Shown piece after piece: positions 1-8,348 of a stretch of 64,000 nt of DNA. Within the stretch, counting starts at the first letter, position 1, and each line of letters opens with the position of its first letter. The notes under the pieces are model-generated. The model had not been told where the DNA came from, did not search any database, and saw nothing but the letters and a program-made list of their open reading frames with translations. Both the position numbers and the translations under genes were made by a program. The stretch is from Microcoleus sp. EPA2 (GTDB lineage: Bacteria; Cyanobacteriota; Cyanobacteriia; Cyanobacteriales; Microcoleaceae). Location of the stretch: positions 166,336 through 230,335 of the forward strand of contig JAHRFD010000001.1 of assembly GCA_020882975.1 (NCBI GenBank), read 5' to 3'.

Positions 1-1995
1 AGGGGGAGTGTTACGACTGGTAATATAAATGCTACCGAGACTGTGGGGGTTTTAGCGGGAAGGCAAATCACAGTAGGGCGTATAGATGTTAATTCTGTTG
101 GGGGCGATCGCACTGCTACGGTAAATCTGAATGCTCGCAATGATATTAGTGTAGCATCGATTAATGCGACTGGAGGTACGGTGGCGATCGGCACTCCGGG
201 TTTTGTGCGAATCACCAATTCTTTTTTAAACCAAAACGGTACTCCTGTTAGCATCTCAACTGTTGGTGCTAATCGACCAGGTTCCGTTACTATTAATCAC
301 GGTGGCGCTAATACTAACCCGCCAACGCCTTTTGCGATCGGAGATGCCAGAATTAACGGTAGTGCCGCAGCGATCGATTCTGGCAATGTTAATATTATTC
401 CACCAACACCAACACCACCAACACCAACACCACCACCACCACCAACACCAACACCACCACCACCAACACCAACACCACCACCACCAACACCAACACCACC
501 ACCACCACCAACACCAACACCACTAACACCGCCAACACCATTAAATAGATTTTTATCGCTCTTTCCAGGGCCAAACCAAGCCTTAACACCAGAACAACTG
601 CTAAATCAAAACATCATTTTGCGAAACATAGAAGCACCGCGACAAATGATAGTTGGACTCGAAAAAAACTTACCTCCCAAAGCTATCTTAGATTTCATCC
701 GTTCAAATCCCCCAAATTTAGCCTTCCTGTCAGCATTTCGCAGCAACATCGGCAGTAACTTTGACCAAGGAAAACTCTCGGAAGGTATAGCTTTACTAGA
801 CAAATCTTTCAGCCAAGAATACCAACAATATTTCGGCCTAAACTTCCCCGACATTGAAGACGAACTAATCTCCACCGAAGCAACTCAAAAAAAATTAGCA
901 GCCCTCTCCGCAGAAACCGGTATTAAACCCAGTTTTATTTATCTCTTTTCCCGACCCGAAAAATTAGATTTAGTTTTAATTACAGCTTCAGGTTCTGTCA
1001 TTCACCAAACTGTGCCACAAGCTAACCGCAAAGAACTGATGCAACTTGTCAGTAAATTCCGGGAAGAAATTACCAAACTGGGTGCGCGGGGAACTACCAG
1101 TTATCTCCCCTATTCCCAACAACTTTATCAGTGGATAATTGCTCCTTTACAGCCAACTTTAAAAGAGCGGGGAATTGATACAATCTCATTCATCGCTGAT
1201 AAAGGATTGCGAGGCTTTCCTTTTTCCGCTTTGCACGACGGACAGCAATTTTTGGTGGAAAATTACAATATCAGTCTAATTCCCAGCGTTAGTTTAACCG
1301 ACACTCGTTACATTGATATTAGAAACGTTCAGGTTTTAGCCATGGGTGCGTCACAATTTTCTGAGTTGAAACCTTTGCCGGCAGTTCCTGCTGAAATAGC
1401 GGCTATTTCCAGAGATTGGCCGGGAATTAGTTTTCTGAATGAGGGCTTTACTTTGGAGAATTTGAGGCGACAGCATCAAAGTCGGCCCTTTGGGATTATT
1501 CACTTAGCTACTCATGGCGAATTTAAACCTGGATTACCAAGTAATTCTTTTATTCAGTTGTGGAATAGCCGACTGCAACTGGATCAATTGCGACAGTTGA
1601 GATTGAACGATCCCCAGGTAAATTTATTGGTTTTGAGTGCTTGTCGCACTGCGGTGGGAGATGAGGAAGCGGAGTTAGGTTTTGGCGGATTGGCGGTACA
1701 ATCTGGGGTGCAAACGGCCTTGGGGAGTTTGTGGTATGTGAGTGATGAAGGTACTTTGGGATTGATGAGTGAATTTTATCAACAGTTGAAGACTGCGCCA
1801 ATTAGGGCGGCCGCCCTGCGAAAAGCGCAAATTGCAATGTTGCGAGGAGATGTGCGTTTGGAGGGTGGTCAATTGCGGGGTTCGAGTCGGGGTGGAGGGG
1901 TGGATTTACCACCGTCGCTGCGAGGTTTTGCAGATACAAATTTGTCCCATCCTTTTTATTGGTCGGCTTTTGTGATGGTTGGAAGTCCTTGGTGA
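1..1995 (+). CDS. CHAT-domain protein with haemagglutinin-like N-terminal part (5' end outside window)
   Basis: The frame is open from base 1, so the gene starts upstream. The first ~130 visible codons are Asn/Gly/Thr/Val-rich with a repeating beta-strand pattern (GGxVxI, DISVxSI), as in filamentous-haemagglutinin-like beta-helices exported by two-partner secretion. A proline/threonine run at about 402-540 links this to a C-terminal CHAT domain (caspase-like peptidase clan CD). Both expected catalytic residues are present: His in LATHGEF (codon 1513-1515) and Cys in LSACRTA (codon 1642-1644). Cyanobacterial proteins of this build are usually large and secreted or surface-bound; substrate unknown. 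Family assignment is firm for CHAT and moderate for the N-terminal part. ureD follows 51 bases downstream. Confidence 0.85.
   Translation, partial: RGSVTTGNINATETVGVLAGRQITVGRIDVNSVGGDRTATVNLNARNDISVASINATGGTVAIGTPGFVRITNSFLNQNGTPVSISTVGANRPGSVTINHGGANTNPPTPFAIGDARINGSAAAIDSGNVNIIPPTPTPPTPTPPPPPTPTPPPPTPTPPPPTPTPPPPPTPTPLTPPTPLNRFLSLFPGPNQALTPEQLLNQNIILRNIEAPRQMIVGLEKNLPPKAILDFIRSNPPNLAFLSAFRSNIGSNFDQGKLSEGIALLDKSFSQEYQQYFGLNFPDIEDELISTEATQKKLAALSAETGIKPSFIYLFSRPEKLDLVLITASGSVIHQTVPQANRKELMQLVSKFREEITKLGARGTTSYLPYSQQLYQWIIAPLQPTLKERGIDTISFIADKGLRGFPFSALHDGQQFLVENYNISLIPSVSLTDTRYIDIRNVQVLAMGASQFSELKPLPAVPAEIAAISRDWPGISFLNEGFTLENLRRQHQSRPFGIIHLATHGEFKPGLPSNSFIQLWNSRLQLDQLRQLRLNDPQVNLLVLSACRTAVGDEEAELGFGGLAVQSGVQTALGSLWYVSDEGTLGLMSEFYQQLKTAPIRAAALRKAQIAMLRGDVRLEGGQLRGSSRGGGVDLPPSLRGFADTNLSHPFYWSAFVMVGSPW
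402..540 (+). repeat. CCA/ACA microsatellite coding a Pro-Thr linker
   Basis: Imperfect runs of CCA and ACA codons encode (P)nT(P)T units inside the CHAT gene. This is an extended, flexible, length-variable linker between the beta-helix part and the peptidase part. A similar Pro-Thr linker, built from different codons, occurs in the CAP-RTX protein near 28.5 kb. Confidence 0.9.
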
Positions 1996-2046
1996 TTGGG
2001 TATTACAAACGATCGCCTTTTTTATTCTTCATTGTTCTTGAAATTT

Positions 2047-2922
2047 ATGATTCAAAACTCAACTGACAAACCTACAAATAATATTCAAAATGGATGGCAC
2101 GGCCGTCTAAACTTAGTCTATGCTAACCGCGATGGCTCAACTCAAATCATCAAAAATCAAATGCAAGCACCCCTAAAAGTGCAGCGCCCATTCTATCCTG
2201 AAGGTAAAGAGATTTGTCACAGCGTCATTTTACACACGGCTGGAGGAGTTGTGGGGGGCGATCGCCTTTCGAGCCATTTTCACCTCCAACCCGACACCAA
2301 AGCCTTGATTACCAGCGCCGCTGCTGCTAAAATCTATCGTAGCAGCGGACTAGAATCACAACAAAATATTGACATTCAATTAGAATCTGGTGCTAACTTA
2401 GAATGGCTACCCCAGGAAACAATAGTTTTTGACGGTGCAATTTATCAGCAAAACTTGCGGGTAGAATTAGCACCAACAGCGAGTATTTTACTGTGGGAAA
2501 TTACCAGATTTGGACGCAGTGCTAGGGGCGAAAAATTCTTGTCTGGAAAATGGCGATCGCACACCGAAATCTGGCAACAAAACAGCCCTTTATGGATTGA
2601 CAGACAATTGCTCAGAGGCGGAGAAACCATGCTCCAAAGTCCCCACGGACTCGCCGGAAAACCCGTAGTTGCCACCCTTGCTTGGGTGGGCACACCTGTA
2701 ACCCCAGAACTTATGGAAAAACTGCGTGCTTTGCCCTCCGAGGCAACAATTTATCCTGGTAATTGTACCATCGGCATCACTCGTATTCCTAACGGTTTGC
2801 TGTGCCGATATCGCGGTACATCCACCACGGCAGCTAGAGACTGGTTTGTCAGCATTTGGCACTTGCTCCGCCTATCTTTTTCAGAACGTCCTTGCTGTTT
2901 TCCCCGTGTTTGGATAAAATAG
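2047..2922 (+). CDS. ureD: urease accessory protein UreD
   Basis: 291 residues. UreD (UreH) is the scaffold that binds apo-urease and, with UreF and UreG, inserts nickel and carbamate into the active site. Family motifs seen: GWHGRLNLVYANRDG near the N terminus, HTAGGVVGGDRL, TSAAAAKIYRS, LEWLPQETIVFDGA, GRSARGEKF, and a C-terminal RPCCFPRVW like other cyanobacterial UreD. The ATG at 2047 is chosen because an in-frame TTG at 1996 would add 17 poorly conserved residues abutting the previous stop. It is the first gene of the ureD-ureA-ureB-ureC order usual in cyanobacteria; ureE, ureF and ureG are not in the window. Confidence 0.95.
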   Translation: MIQNSTDKPTNNIQNGWHGRLNLVYANRDGSTQIIKNQMQAPLKVQRPFYPEGKEICHSVILHTAGGVVGGDRLSSHFHLQPDTKALITSAAAAKIYRSSGLESQQNIDIQLESGANLEWLPQETIVFDGAIYQQNLRVELAPTASILLWEITRFGRSARGEKFLSGKWRSHTEIWQQNSPLWIDRQLLRGGETMLQSPHGLAGKPVVATLAWVGTPVTPELMEKLRALPSEATIYPGNCTIGITRIPNGLLCRYRGTSTTAARDWFVSIWHLLRLSFSERPCCFPRVWIK

Positions 2923-2994
2923 GAATACATTTGAATTTCCATAAATAGTTGCCATCCTAACTAGATTATTCATCTCTCTCTTACCAGAATAAAA

Positions 2995-3297
2995 ATGCAA
3001 CTCACCCCCCAAGAAAAAGACAAACTGCTGATTTTCACCGCCGCCCTGGTAGCAGAACGCCGGAAACAAAGAGGTTTAAAATTAAACTATCCCGAAGCAC
3101 TAGCCTACATTTCCGCCGCGATTTTAGAAGGAGCCAGAGATGGCCTCACTGTTGCGGATTTAATGAGTTATGGCACAACTCTCCTGACGCGGGAAGATGT
3201 GATGGAAGGTATACCAGAAATGGTCCATGAAGTCCAGGTTGAGGCGACTTTTCCTGATGGTACTAAACTCGTTACAGTCCACGATCCGATCCGTTAA
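2995..3297 (+). CDS. ureA: urease gamma subunit
   Basis: 100 residues, the standard length for the small gamma subunit of bacterial urease (UreABC)3. Typical sequence: starts [14 protein letters not shown], with [27 protein letters not shown] and GIPEMV. It packs against UreB and UreC and has no catalytic residues. It lies 72 bases after ureD and 33 bases before ureB, consistent with co-transcription. Confidence 0.97.
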   Translation: MQLTPQEKDKLLIFTAALVAERRKQRGLKLNYPEALAYISAAILEGARDGLTVADLMSYGTTLLTREDVMEGIPEMVHEVQVEATFPDGTKLVTVHDPIR

Positions 3298-3330
3298 AAA
3301 ATTAACTGCATCAACTCAAAGGAGAGAAAA

Positions 3331-3642
3331 ATGATTCCAGGGGAAATGATTGTTTTACCAGGTGAAATAGAACTAAATGCAGGTCGTCCAACAGTACGGT
3401 TGTTGGTAGGAAATAAAGGCGATCGACCAATCCAAGTCGGCTCCCACTACCATTTTTATGAAGCCAACGAAGCCTTAGAATTTAATCGAGAACAAGCAAA
3501 AGGAATGCGATTGGATATTCCCGCAGGTACAGCAGTTAGATTTGAACCGGGAGATGAAAGAGAAGTGCAATTAGTGCCGTTTGTTGGTAGTCGTGAAGTC
3601 TACGGCTTTAATGGAAAAGTTAATGGTGAGTTAGATGGATGA
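3331..3642 (+). CDS. ureB: urease beta subunit
   Basis: 103 residues, normal for UreB. It begins [18 protein letters not shown] and contains the conserved [31 protein letters not shown] and [15 protein letters not shown] ribosome-binding site sits a few bases ahead of the ATG. In the family UreB bridges trimers and supports the UreC flap. Normally ureC follows directly; here about 2 kb of foreign-looking DNA (MITE plus two genes) lies between the two subunit genes. Confidence 0.97.
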   Translation: MIPGEMIVLPGEIELNAGRPTVRLLVGNKGDRPIQVGSHYHFYEANEALEFNREQAKGMRLDIPAGTAVRFEPGDEREVQLVPFVGSREVYGFNGKVNGELDG

Positions 3643-3661
3643 GAAACAATTCGACTATTAT

Positions 3662-3761
3662 AGGACTTACGCCAAAAACCCGGTTTCTGAGAAAAATCCT
3701 GCATCTATGGGAGAGATATTGACAGAGAAACCTGGTTTTTGGAGGCAGTGCGTAAGTCCTG
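3662..3761. mobile_element. MITE-like element with inverted termini
   Basis: About 100 bp with terminal inverted repeats: AGGACTTACGC at the left and GCGTAAGTCCT at the right, followed inward by a second matching pair (CAAAAACCCGGTTTCT against AGAAACCTGGTTTTTG). It has no coding capacity. Related ends occur at 33640 (AGGACTTACGC) and near 50031 (GACTTACGCAC), and the inner motif recurs at 53372-53436. The structure is that of a non-autonomous miniature transposable element; the mobilising transposase is unknown. No convincing target duplication could be assigned. Confidence 0.7.
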
Positions 3762-3798
3762 TATTATCAACAATATTACTAAAACGACAGGTAGCGAA

Positions 3799-4941
3799 AT
3801 GACACCGCACTCTCGAATAACCTCAATCAAAATTCAAGGTTATAGACCATTCCGAGATTTTACTGCTCCATTGGAACCACTAGAAATTATTGTCGGATCT
3901 AATGGTTCTGGGAAATCAAGCCTGTTTGAGTTTCTCAAATTTTTGACCGACAGTATGGAAAGTGAGATTCCTAACGAAATTATTAAGGGTTCTATCGGTC
4001 AACAGATTTTTCATCTTCCCGGCTCAGAAAAGTTTGAATGGGAGCTTAAAATTGATACAGGTGAGTCTAATATCTCCTATCAAGGAGAACTCATGGGACC
4101 GAGAAGCAATCCGCAAATTTCTTTCGAGCGAGTTGAGTCATCTCAACATTTGTTCATGGATATTAAAGGTACTGAAGGTTTGTATCGCGAACCAGGATAT
4201 GCAGAGACAAATCGCGTATTTCCCAAACGCAATCAACTCGCACTCAGGACAATAACAAATCCAGGTTTAGCAACTCTTTATAAACTACGAGAGTATATCG
4301 GGGAGTGGAAATTTTACAGTTCATTTAACATTGCTAATCACAAAATTCGGAAATCTGTTCTGATTGAACAAGAGCCAGTGCTGGATGAAGATGCAGGTAA
4401 TTTAAGTTCAGTCTTGCACTATTTAATGACTGAACATAGCGCAGTTTTTGATGAACTACAACAACATTTACAATCAGTTATTCCAGGATTCAAAAAAATG
4501 ACTGTAAAAGCTCGCGGCGGGCCTGGGGAAGTTATCGCATTTTGGCAGGAAAAGGGGATTAACCAGGATTTAAGTCTTGCGGATTTATCCGATGGTATTC
4601 TAAGATTAATTTGTTGGATTTGTCTTTGTTTGCACCCGAAACCACCCTCTCTAATTTGTATTGATGAGCCGGATCAAGGCGTTCATCCTCGGACACTCCC
4701 TCTTTTAGCAGGATTGTTTGAAAAAGCTGCTGAACGCACTCAGGTTCTTTTGGCTACTCATTCTTCTTATTTTTTAACCCAATTTGATATTTCCCAAATT
4801 GCTGTGATGCGAAAGGAGAATGGAGAATCAAAGTTTATTAAACCTGGTAATTCCCAAGTTTTAACAGATATGCTTGAGGACTTTGGGACAGAGGAAATTG
4901 AAAAACTCCACCGCAGTGATGAATTGGAGCTTCTACCATGA
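3799..4941 (+). CDS. AAA family ATPase (OLD/AAA_21-like), first gene of a two-gene cassette
   Basis: 380 residues. ABC/SMC-like ATPase of the OLD/AAA_15-AAA_21 type. Walker A GSNGSGKSS at residues 33-41; an LSDGILRL signature-like segment; Walker B LICIDEPDQGVHP with Asp289-Glu290; then the LATHSSYFL switch histidine typical of this family. No nuclease domain is visible in the protein itself. The ATG at 3799 is preferred; an in-frame TTG at 3739 lies inside the MITE. The stop overlaps the start of the next gene by 4 bases (ATGA), so the two are translationally coupled. Such ATPase plus TOPRIM-like pairs are common in anti-phage defence (for example OLD and PARIS), but a defence role here is inference from architecture only. 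Confidence 0.85.
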   Translation: MTPHSRITSIKIQGYRPFRDFTAPLEPLEIIVGSNGSGKSSLFEFLKFLTDSMESEIPNEIIKGSIGQQIFHLPGSEKFEWELKIDTGESNISYQGELMGPRSNPQISFERVESSQHLFMDIKGTEGLYREPGYAETNRVFPKRNQLALRTITNPGLATLYKLREYIGEWKFYSSFNIANHKIRKSVLIEQEPVLDEDAGNLSSVLHYLMTEHSAVFDELQQHLQSVIPGFKKMTVKARGGPGEVIAFWQEKGINQDLSLADLSDGILRLICWICLCLHPKPPSLICIDEPDQGVHPRTLPLLAGLFEKAAERTQVLLATHSSYFLTQFDISQIAVMRKENGESKFIKPGNSQVLTDMLEDFGTEEIEKLHRSDELELLP

Positions 4942-5609
4942 GGGTAATTATCTATGTAGAAGGGACATCAGATAAAAATGCAATGGAAGCATTGTTAGAG
5001 AAATTGATTGAAAAAAAATCTGAAGAAGGTGTCAGTATAAATTTTTTTGCAATCAAAGGACCTAAGAATGATAGGGGAGGTGACGCTAAAAAAGAGTTGC
5101 TGCTGAATGCTCCAACAAAAGCTGTTAATATTCTTTGCAATAATCCGAACTCAATAGCAATTATTTTACCAGACTTATATCCTAGGAATAAAGGGTTTCC
5201 CCATGAGACTTTTCAACAGCTAGAAGCGGGAATTATGAAGAATTTTTCTCACGCATTACAAAAGAAAGGTATTCAGGATGAACGTCTCCAAGAACGCTTC
5301 AAAGTTTTTTGTTTTAAATACGAAATGGAAGCTTTGATTTTGGCGGCTGAATCTGCATTACGAGATAAACTAGGAGTTACTTCTCTAGCTGTCACCTGGA
5401 CAATACCAGTAGAAGACCAAAATCACGATCGCCCCCCCTCGGAAATTGTAGAGCAACTTTTCCGCGATTCTGGCAAAAAATACGATAAAAGGGTGGATCC
5501 ACAATTGATACTACGGGATACTTCGTATCAAGAAATTGCCGATAAATGTCCTCAATGTTTCAAACCATTTGTTGAGTTTATAGAAGGTATACACACGGAA
5601 AAATTTTAG
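4938..5609 (+). CDS. DUF4276/TOPRIM-like protein partnered with the AAA ATPase
   Basis: 223 residues. The N terminus reads IIYVEGTSDKNAMEALL, the Glu-containing first strand and helix expected of a TOPRIM-like fold. Later LPDLYPRNKGFP supplies an acidic strand end, and FCFKYEMEALILAAES matches the layout of DUF4276 proteins. In related systems a TOPRIM subunit is a metal-dependent nuclease controlled by its ATPase partner. The four-base overlap with the upstream ATPase argues for a stoichiometric pair. Assignment to DUF4276 is from pattern recall and is moderate; the pairing itself is seen directly. The gene ends 73 bases before ureC. Confidence 0.65.
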   Translation: MRVIIYVEGTSDKNAMEALLEKLIEKKSEEGVSINFFAIKGPKNDRGGDAKKELLLNAPTKAVNILCNNPNSIAIILPDLYPRNKGFPHETFQQLEAGIMKNFSHALQKKGIQDERLQERFKVFCFKYEMEALILAAESALRDKLGVTSLAVTWTIPVEDQNHDRPPSEIVEQLFRDSGKKYDKRVDPQLILRDTSYQEIADKCPQCFKPFVEFIEGIHTEKF

Positions 5610-5682
5610 CATAAATCAATGTATACTCAAGCATTGAGGCAATGACAAAAATTCTAGAAAATCTGATGAGGAGCTAATTAAT

Positions 5683-7554
5683 ATGAGTTACAGAATGGAT
5701 CGCCGCGCCTACGCGGAAACTTTTGGGCCGACTGTGGGCGATCGCGTCAGGTTAGCGGATACTGAATTATTCATTGAAGTGGAACAAGATTTCACAACCT
5801 ACGGCGATGAAGTCAAATTTGGTGGCGGCAAAGTCATCCGCGACGGTATGGGACAATCGCCTATTTCTAATGCTGACGGCGCTGTTGACACGGTAATTAC
5901 TAATGCTTTAATATTAGATTGGTGGGGCATTGTTAAAGCAGATGTTGGGATTAAAGAAGGCAAAATTTACAAGATTGGTAAAGCCGGAAATCCTTATATT
6001 CAAGACAGAGTAGATATTATTATCGGCCCCGGTACTGAAGTAATTGCCGGGGAAGGCATGATTCTCACCGCTGGGGGAATCGATACTCACATTCACTTTA
6101 TTTGTCCGCAACAAATTGAAGTGGCGATCGCCTCTGGAATCACTACCATGATCGGCGGTGGTACAGGCCCCGCAACGGGTACAAACGCCACAACTTGCAC
6201 TCCCGGACCTTGGCATATGTCCCGAATGCTGCAAGCTGCTGACGCTTTTCCCGTCAATTTAGGATTTTTAGGTAAAGGAAATACCAGTCAACCCCAAGCA
6301 TTAATTGAACAAGTATTAGCCGGTGCCATGGGTTTAAAATTGCACGAAGATTGGGGAACTACACCAGCATCCATCGACACTTGTTTAAGTGTAGCTGACG
6401 AATACGACGTGCAAGTTGCAATTCACACCGATACTCTCAATGAAGCCGGATTTGTGGAAGCAACAATTGCTGCATTTAAAAATCGGGCAATTCACACTTA
6501 TCACACGGAAGGTGCGGGAGGCGGACACGCACCGGATATTATTAAAGTTTGCGGCCAAGCTAATGTTTTGCCCTCGTCTACTAACCCGACTCGCCCTTAT
6601 ACTGTCAACACTTTGGAAGAACATTTAGATATGTTGATGGTGTGTCACCATTTGGATCGAAGTATTCCTGAAGATGTGGCTTTTGCTGAATCGAGAATTA
6701 GAAGAGAAACGATTGCTGCTGAGGATATATTGCATGATTTAGGCGCTTTTAGTATGATTTCTTCGGATTCTCAGGCGATGGGCAGAGTTGGGGAAGTGAT
6801 TATTCGGACTTGGCAAACTGCTCATAAAATGAAGGTGCAGCGTGGTAATTTACCCCCCCTAACCCCCCCTTATCAAGGGGGGGGATCTGAAATAACTCCC
6901 CCTTATCAAGGGGGAATTTTACCCCCCCTAACCCCCCCTTATCAAGGGGGGGGATCTGAAATAACTCCCCCTTATCAAGGGGGGGGATCTGAAATAACTC
7001 CCCCTTATCAAGGGGGGGGAATGGAGGGAGAAAATGATAATTTTCGGGCTAAGCGATACATTGCAAAATACACCATTAATCCGGCCATTACTCATGGAAT
7101 TAGTCAGTATGTGGGTTCCATTGAAGAGGGGAAATTGGCGGATTTGTGTTTGTGGAGACCGGCATTTTTTGGGGTGAAACCGGAGATGGTGATTAAGGGT
7201 GGGGCGATCGCCTATTCGCAGATGGGAGATGCTAACGCCAGCATTCCTACGCCACAGCCGGTGCATATGCGGCCGATGTTTGGTAGTTTTGGCGGTGCGA
7301 TCGGGGCTACTTGTCTGACGTTTGTTTCTCAGGCTGCGTGCGATCGCAATATTGCCGCACAGCTAGGTTTACAAAAGCCAACTGTAGCAGTTTCTGGCAC
7401 GCGACAAATTACTAAAAGAGACATGAAACTCAACGATTATTTGCCCACAATGGAAGTAGATCCAGAAACCTATGAAGTGAGGGCGGATGGAGAATTGCTG
7501 ATTTGCGAACCTGCAAATATTTTACCAATGGCGCAGCGATACTTTTTGTTTTAA
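5683..7554 (+). CDS. ureC: urease alpha (catalytic) subunit with in-frame repeat insertion
   Basis: 623 residues against about 569 normally. Hydrolyses urea to ammonia and carbamate with two nickel ions. All expected active-site residues are present, numbered two above Klebsiella: His136 and His138 (HIHF), Lys219 (carbamylated) and His221 in LKLHEDW, His248, His274 in HTEGAGGGH, Cys321-His322 of the flap, and Asp362 in SSDSQAMG. The extra ~54 residues sit at about 389-446, between KVQRG and [13 protein letters not shown], where other ureases have a short variable surface loop. They are made of TPPYQGGG(SEI) units. Ribosome-binding site GAGGAG precedes the ATG. The frame is intact, so the enzyme is probably made. 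Confidence 0.96.
   Translation: MSYRMDRRAYAETFGPTVGDRVRLADTELFIEVEQDFTTYGDEVKFGGGKVIRDGMGQSPISNADGAVDTVITNALILDWWGIVKADVGIKEGKIYKIGKAGNPYIQDRVDIIIGPGTEVIAGEGMILTAGGIDTHIHFICPQQIEVAIASGITTMIGGGTGPATGTNATTCTPGPWHMSRMLQAADAFPVNLGFLGKGNTSQPQALIEQVLAGAMGLKLHEDWGTTPASIDTCLSVADEYDVQVAIHTDTLNEAGFVEATIAAFKNRAIHTYHTEGAGGGHAPDIIKVCGQANVLPSSTNPTRPYTVNTLEEHLDMLMVCHHLDRSIPEDVAFAESRIRRETIAAEDILHDLGAFSMISSDSQAMGRVGEVIIRTWQTAHKMKVQRGNLPPLTPPYQGGGSEITPPYQGGILPPLTPPYQGGGSEITPPYQGGGSEITPPYQGGGMEGENDNFRAKRYIAKYTINPAITHGISQYVGSIEEGKLADLCLWRPAFFGVKPEMVIKGGAIAYSQMGDANASIPTPQPVHMRPMFGSFGGAIGATCLTFVSQAACDRNIAAQLGLQKPTVAVSGTRQITKRDMKLNDYLPTMEVDPETYEVRADGELLICEPANILPMAQRYFLF
6850..7020 (+). repeat. palindromic repeat expanded in frame inside ureC
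   Basis: Five copies of a hairpin-forming core, CCCCCTTATCAAGGGGG (arms CCCCCTT/AAGGGGG around ATC), separated by GATCTGAAATAACT or AATTTTACCCCCCCTAA spacers. The array stays in frame and encodes [11 protein letters not shown] / ILPPL units. Similar palindromes are normally intergenic in cyanobacterial genomes (recalled, not checked here). The GC-rich arms differ strongly from the surrounding codon use. Confidence 0.92.
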
Positions 7555-7574
7555 GCCCATTATCAAATCATGTA

Positions 7575-7631
7575 GGGGCGGGTTTCACCAACTGTCTATG
7601 TGAAAAACTAACGATCTCGTAAACCCGCCCC
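7575..7631. repeat. inverted repeat between convergent genes
   Basis: GGGGCGGGTTT (7575-7585) is the exact reverse complement of AAACCCGCCCC (7621-7631), with a 35-base spacer. It lies between the ends of ureC and of the facing membrane-protein gene, where it could fold in transcripts from both sides. A related copy occurs near 63115-63197. Confidence 0.7.
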
Positions 7632-7634
7632 GCT

Positions 7635-8279
7635 CTAATTAAACTTACTTAATTCGGGATTTGATGTCTTGTTATAAAATTTGAGCGATCGCAGTATCAA
7701 ACCCTGGCAAACAAACCAAAAATAAAGTGCAATATTGACCCCACTTAACAACTTAGGAATACCCTCAACCAAACTGGAAATTACCTCATCTTTCAACGGC
7801 AATGCTTCCGCAAAAAAAGCCAACAATAATAAACCCACGCCACTTGCTAACAAAAAGTAAGGCGTTGATTTGATTTGCCTTCTAAAAGTTAATCCATAAG
7901 CTGCGGCAGCAACAGCGTAGATAAGAACTATTATAATTTTAGGAAAGCCAGCGCGTGCGAGGTGAACGTGGGTGCGGAAAACTTCATTGAACAGGAAAAA
8001 GCCCGTAACTAGGGCTGAACCTAAAATAAACTTATTTTCGGGACGATTCGGTTGAGTAATTCTTAGCAAACCAAAGCTAAAAACGCAAATCATCACAGAT
8101 AAATAAAACAGCATTTGGAACATCAGAAATAAGAAACCCGCACCCGGATATGTCGCAAGACAAGGCGGAAAAAATAGCCCTTTTACCGAATAACCGAATA
8201 AACTCAGACACAAAGTCACTAGCCCAACCAGCAGTAAAGTTAAGCTATTGAACAAAAAAACAGTTCTGTAATTTACCAT
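7635..8279 (-). CDS. multi-pass membrane protein, unknown function
   Basis: 214 residues from an ATG at 8279 (a TTG two codons earlier is less likely). Hydropathy read by eye suggests six or seven membrane segments, roughly residues 8-30, 45-70, 80-100, 110-130, 140-158 and 175-195, with charged loops such as RITQPNRPENK. I do not recognise a family. It converges on ureC and is followed upstream by a separate gene on the same strand, so it looks like a single transcription unit. Confidence 0.75.
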   Translation of the reverse strand: MVNYRTVFLFNSLTLLLVGLVTLCLSLFGYSVKGLFFPPCLATYPGAGFLFLMFQMLFYLSVMICVFSFGLLRITQPNRPENKFILGSALVTGFFLFNEVFRTHVHLARAGFPKIIIVLIYAVAAAAYGLTFRRQIKSTPYFLLASGVGLLLLAFFAEALPLKDEVISSLVEGIPKLLSGVNIALYFWFVCQGLILRSLKFYNKTSNPELSKFN

Positions 8280-8348
8280 AATCAATGACTCAAACTAATA
8301 TCAGGCTCTCCAATTCCCAATGCCCAATTCCCCATTCCCGATGCCCAA

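Noticed and set aside
3739-3798. TTG start extending the AAA ATPase by 20 residues
   Set aside because: The extension is translated from the MITE end and is not part of the ATPase fold; the ATG at 3799 is preferred.
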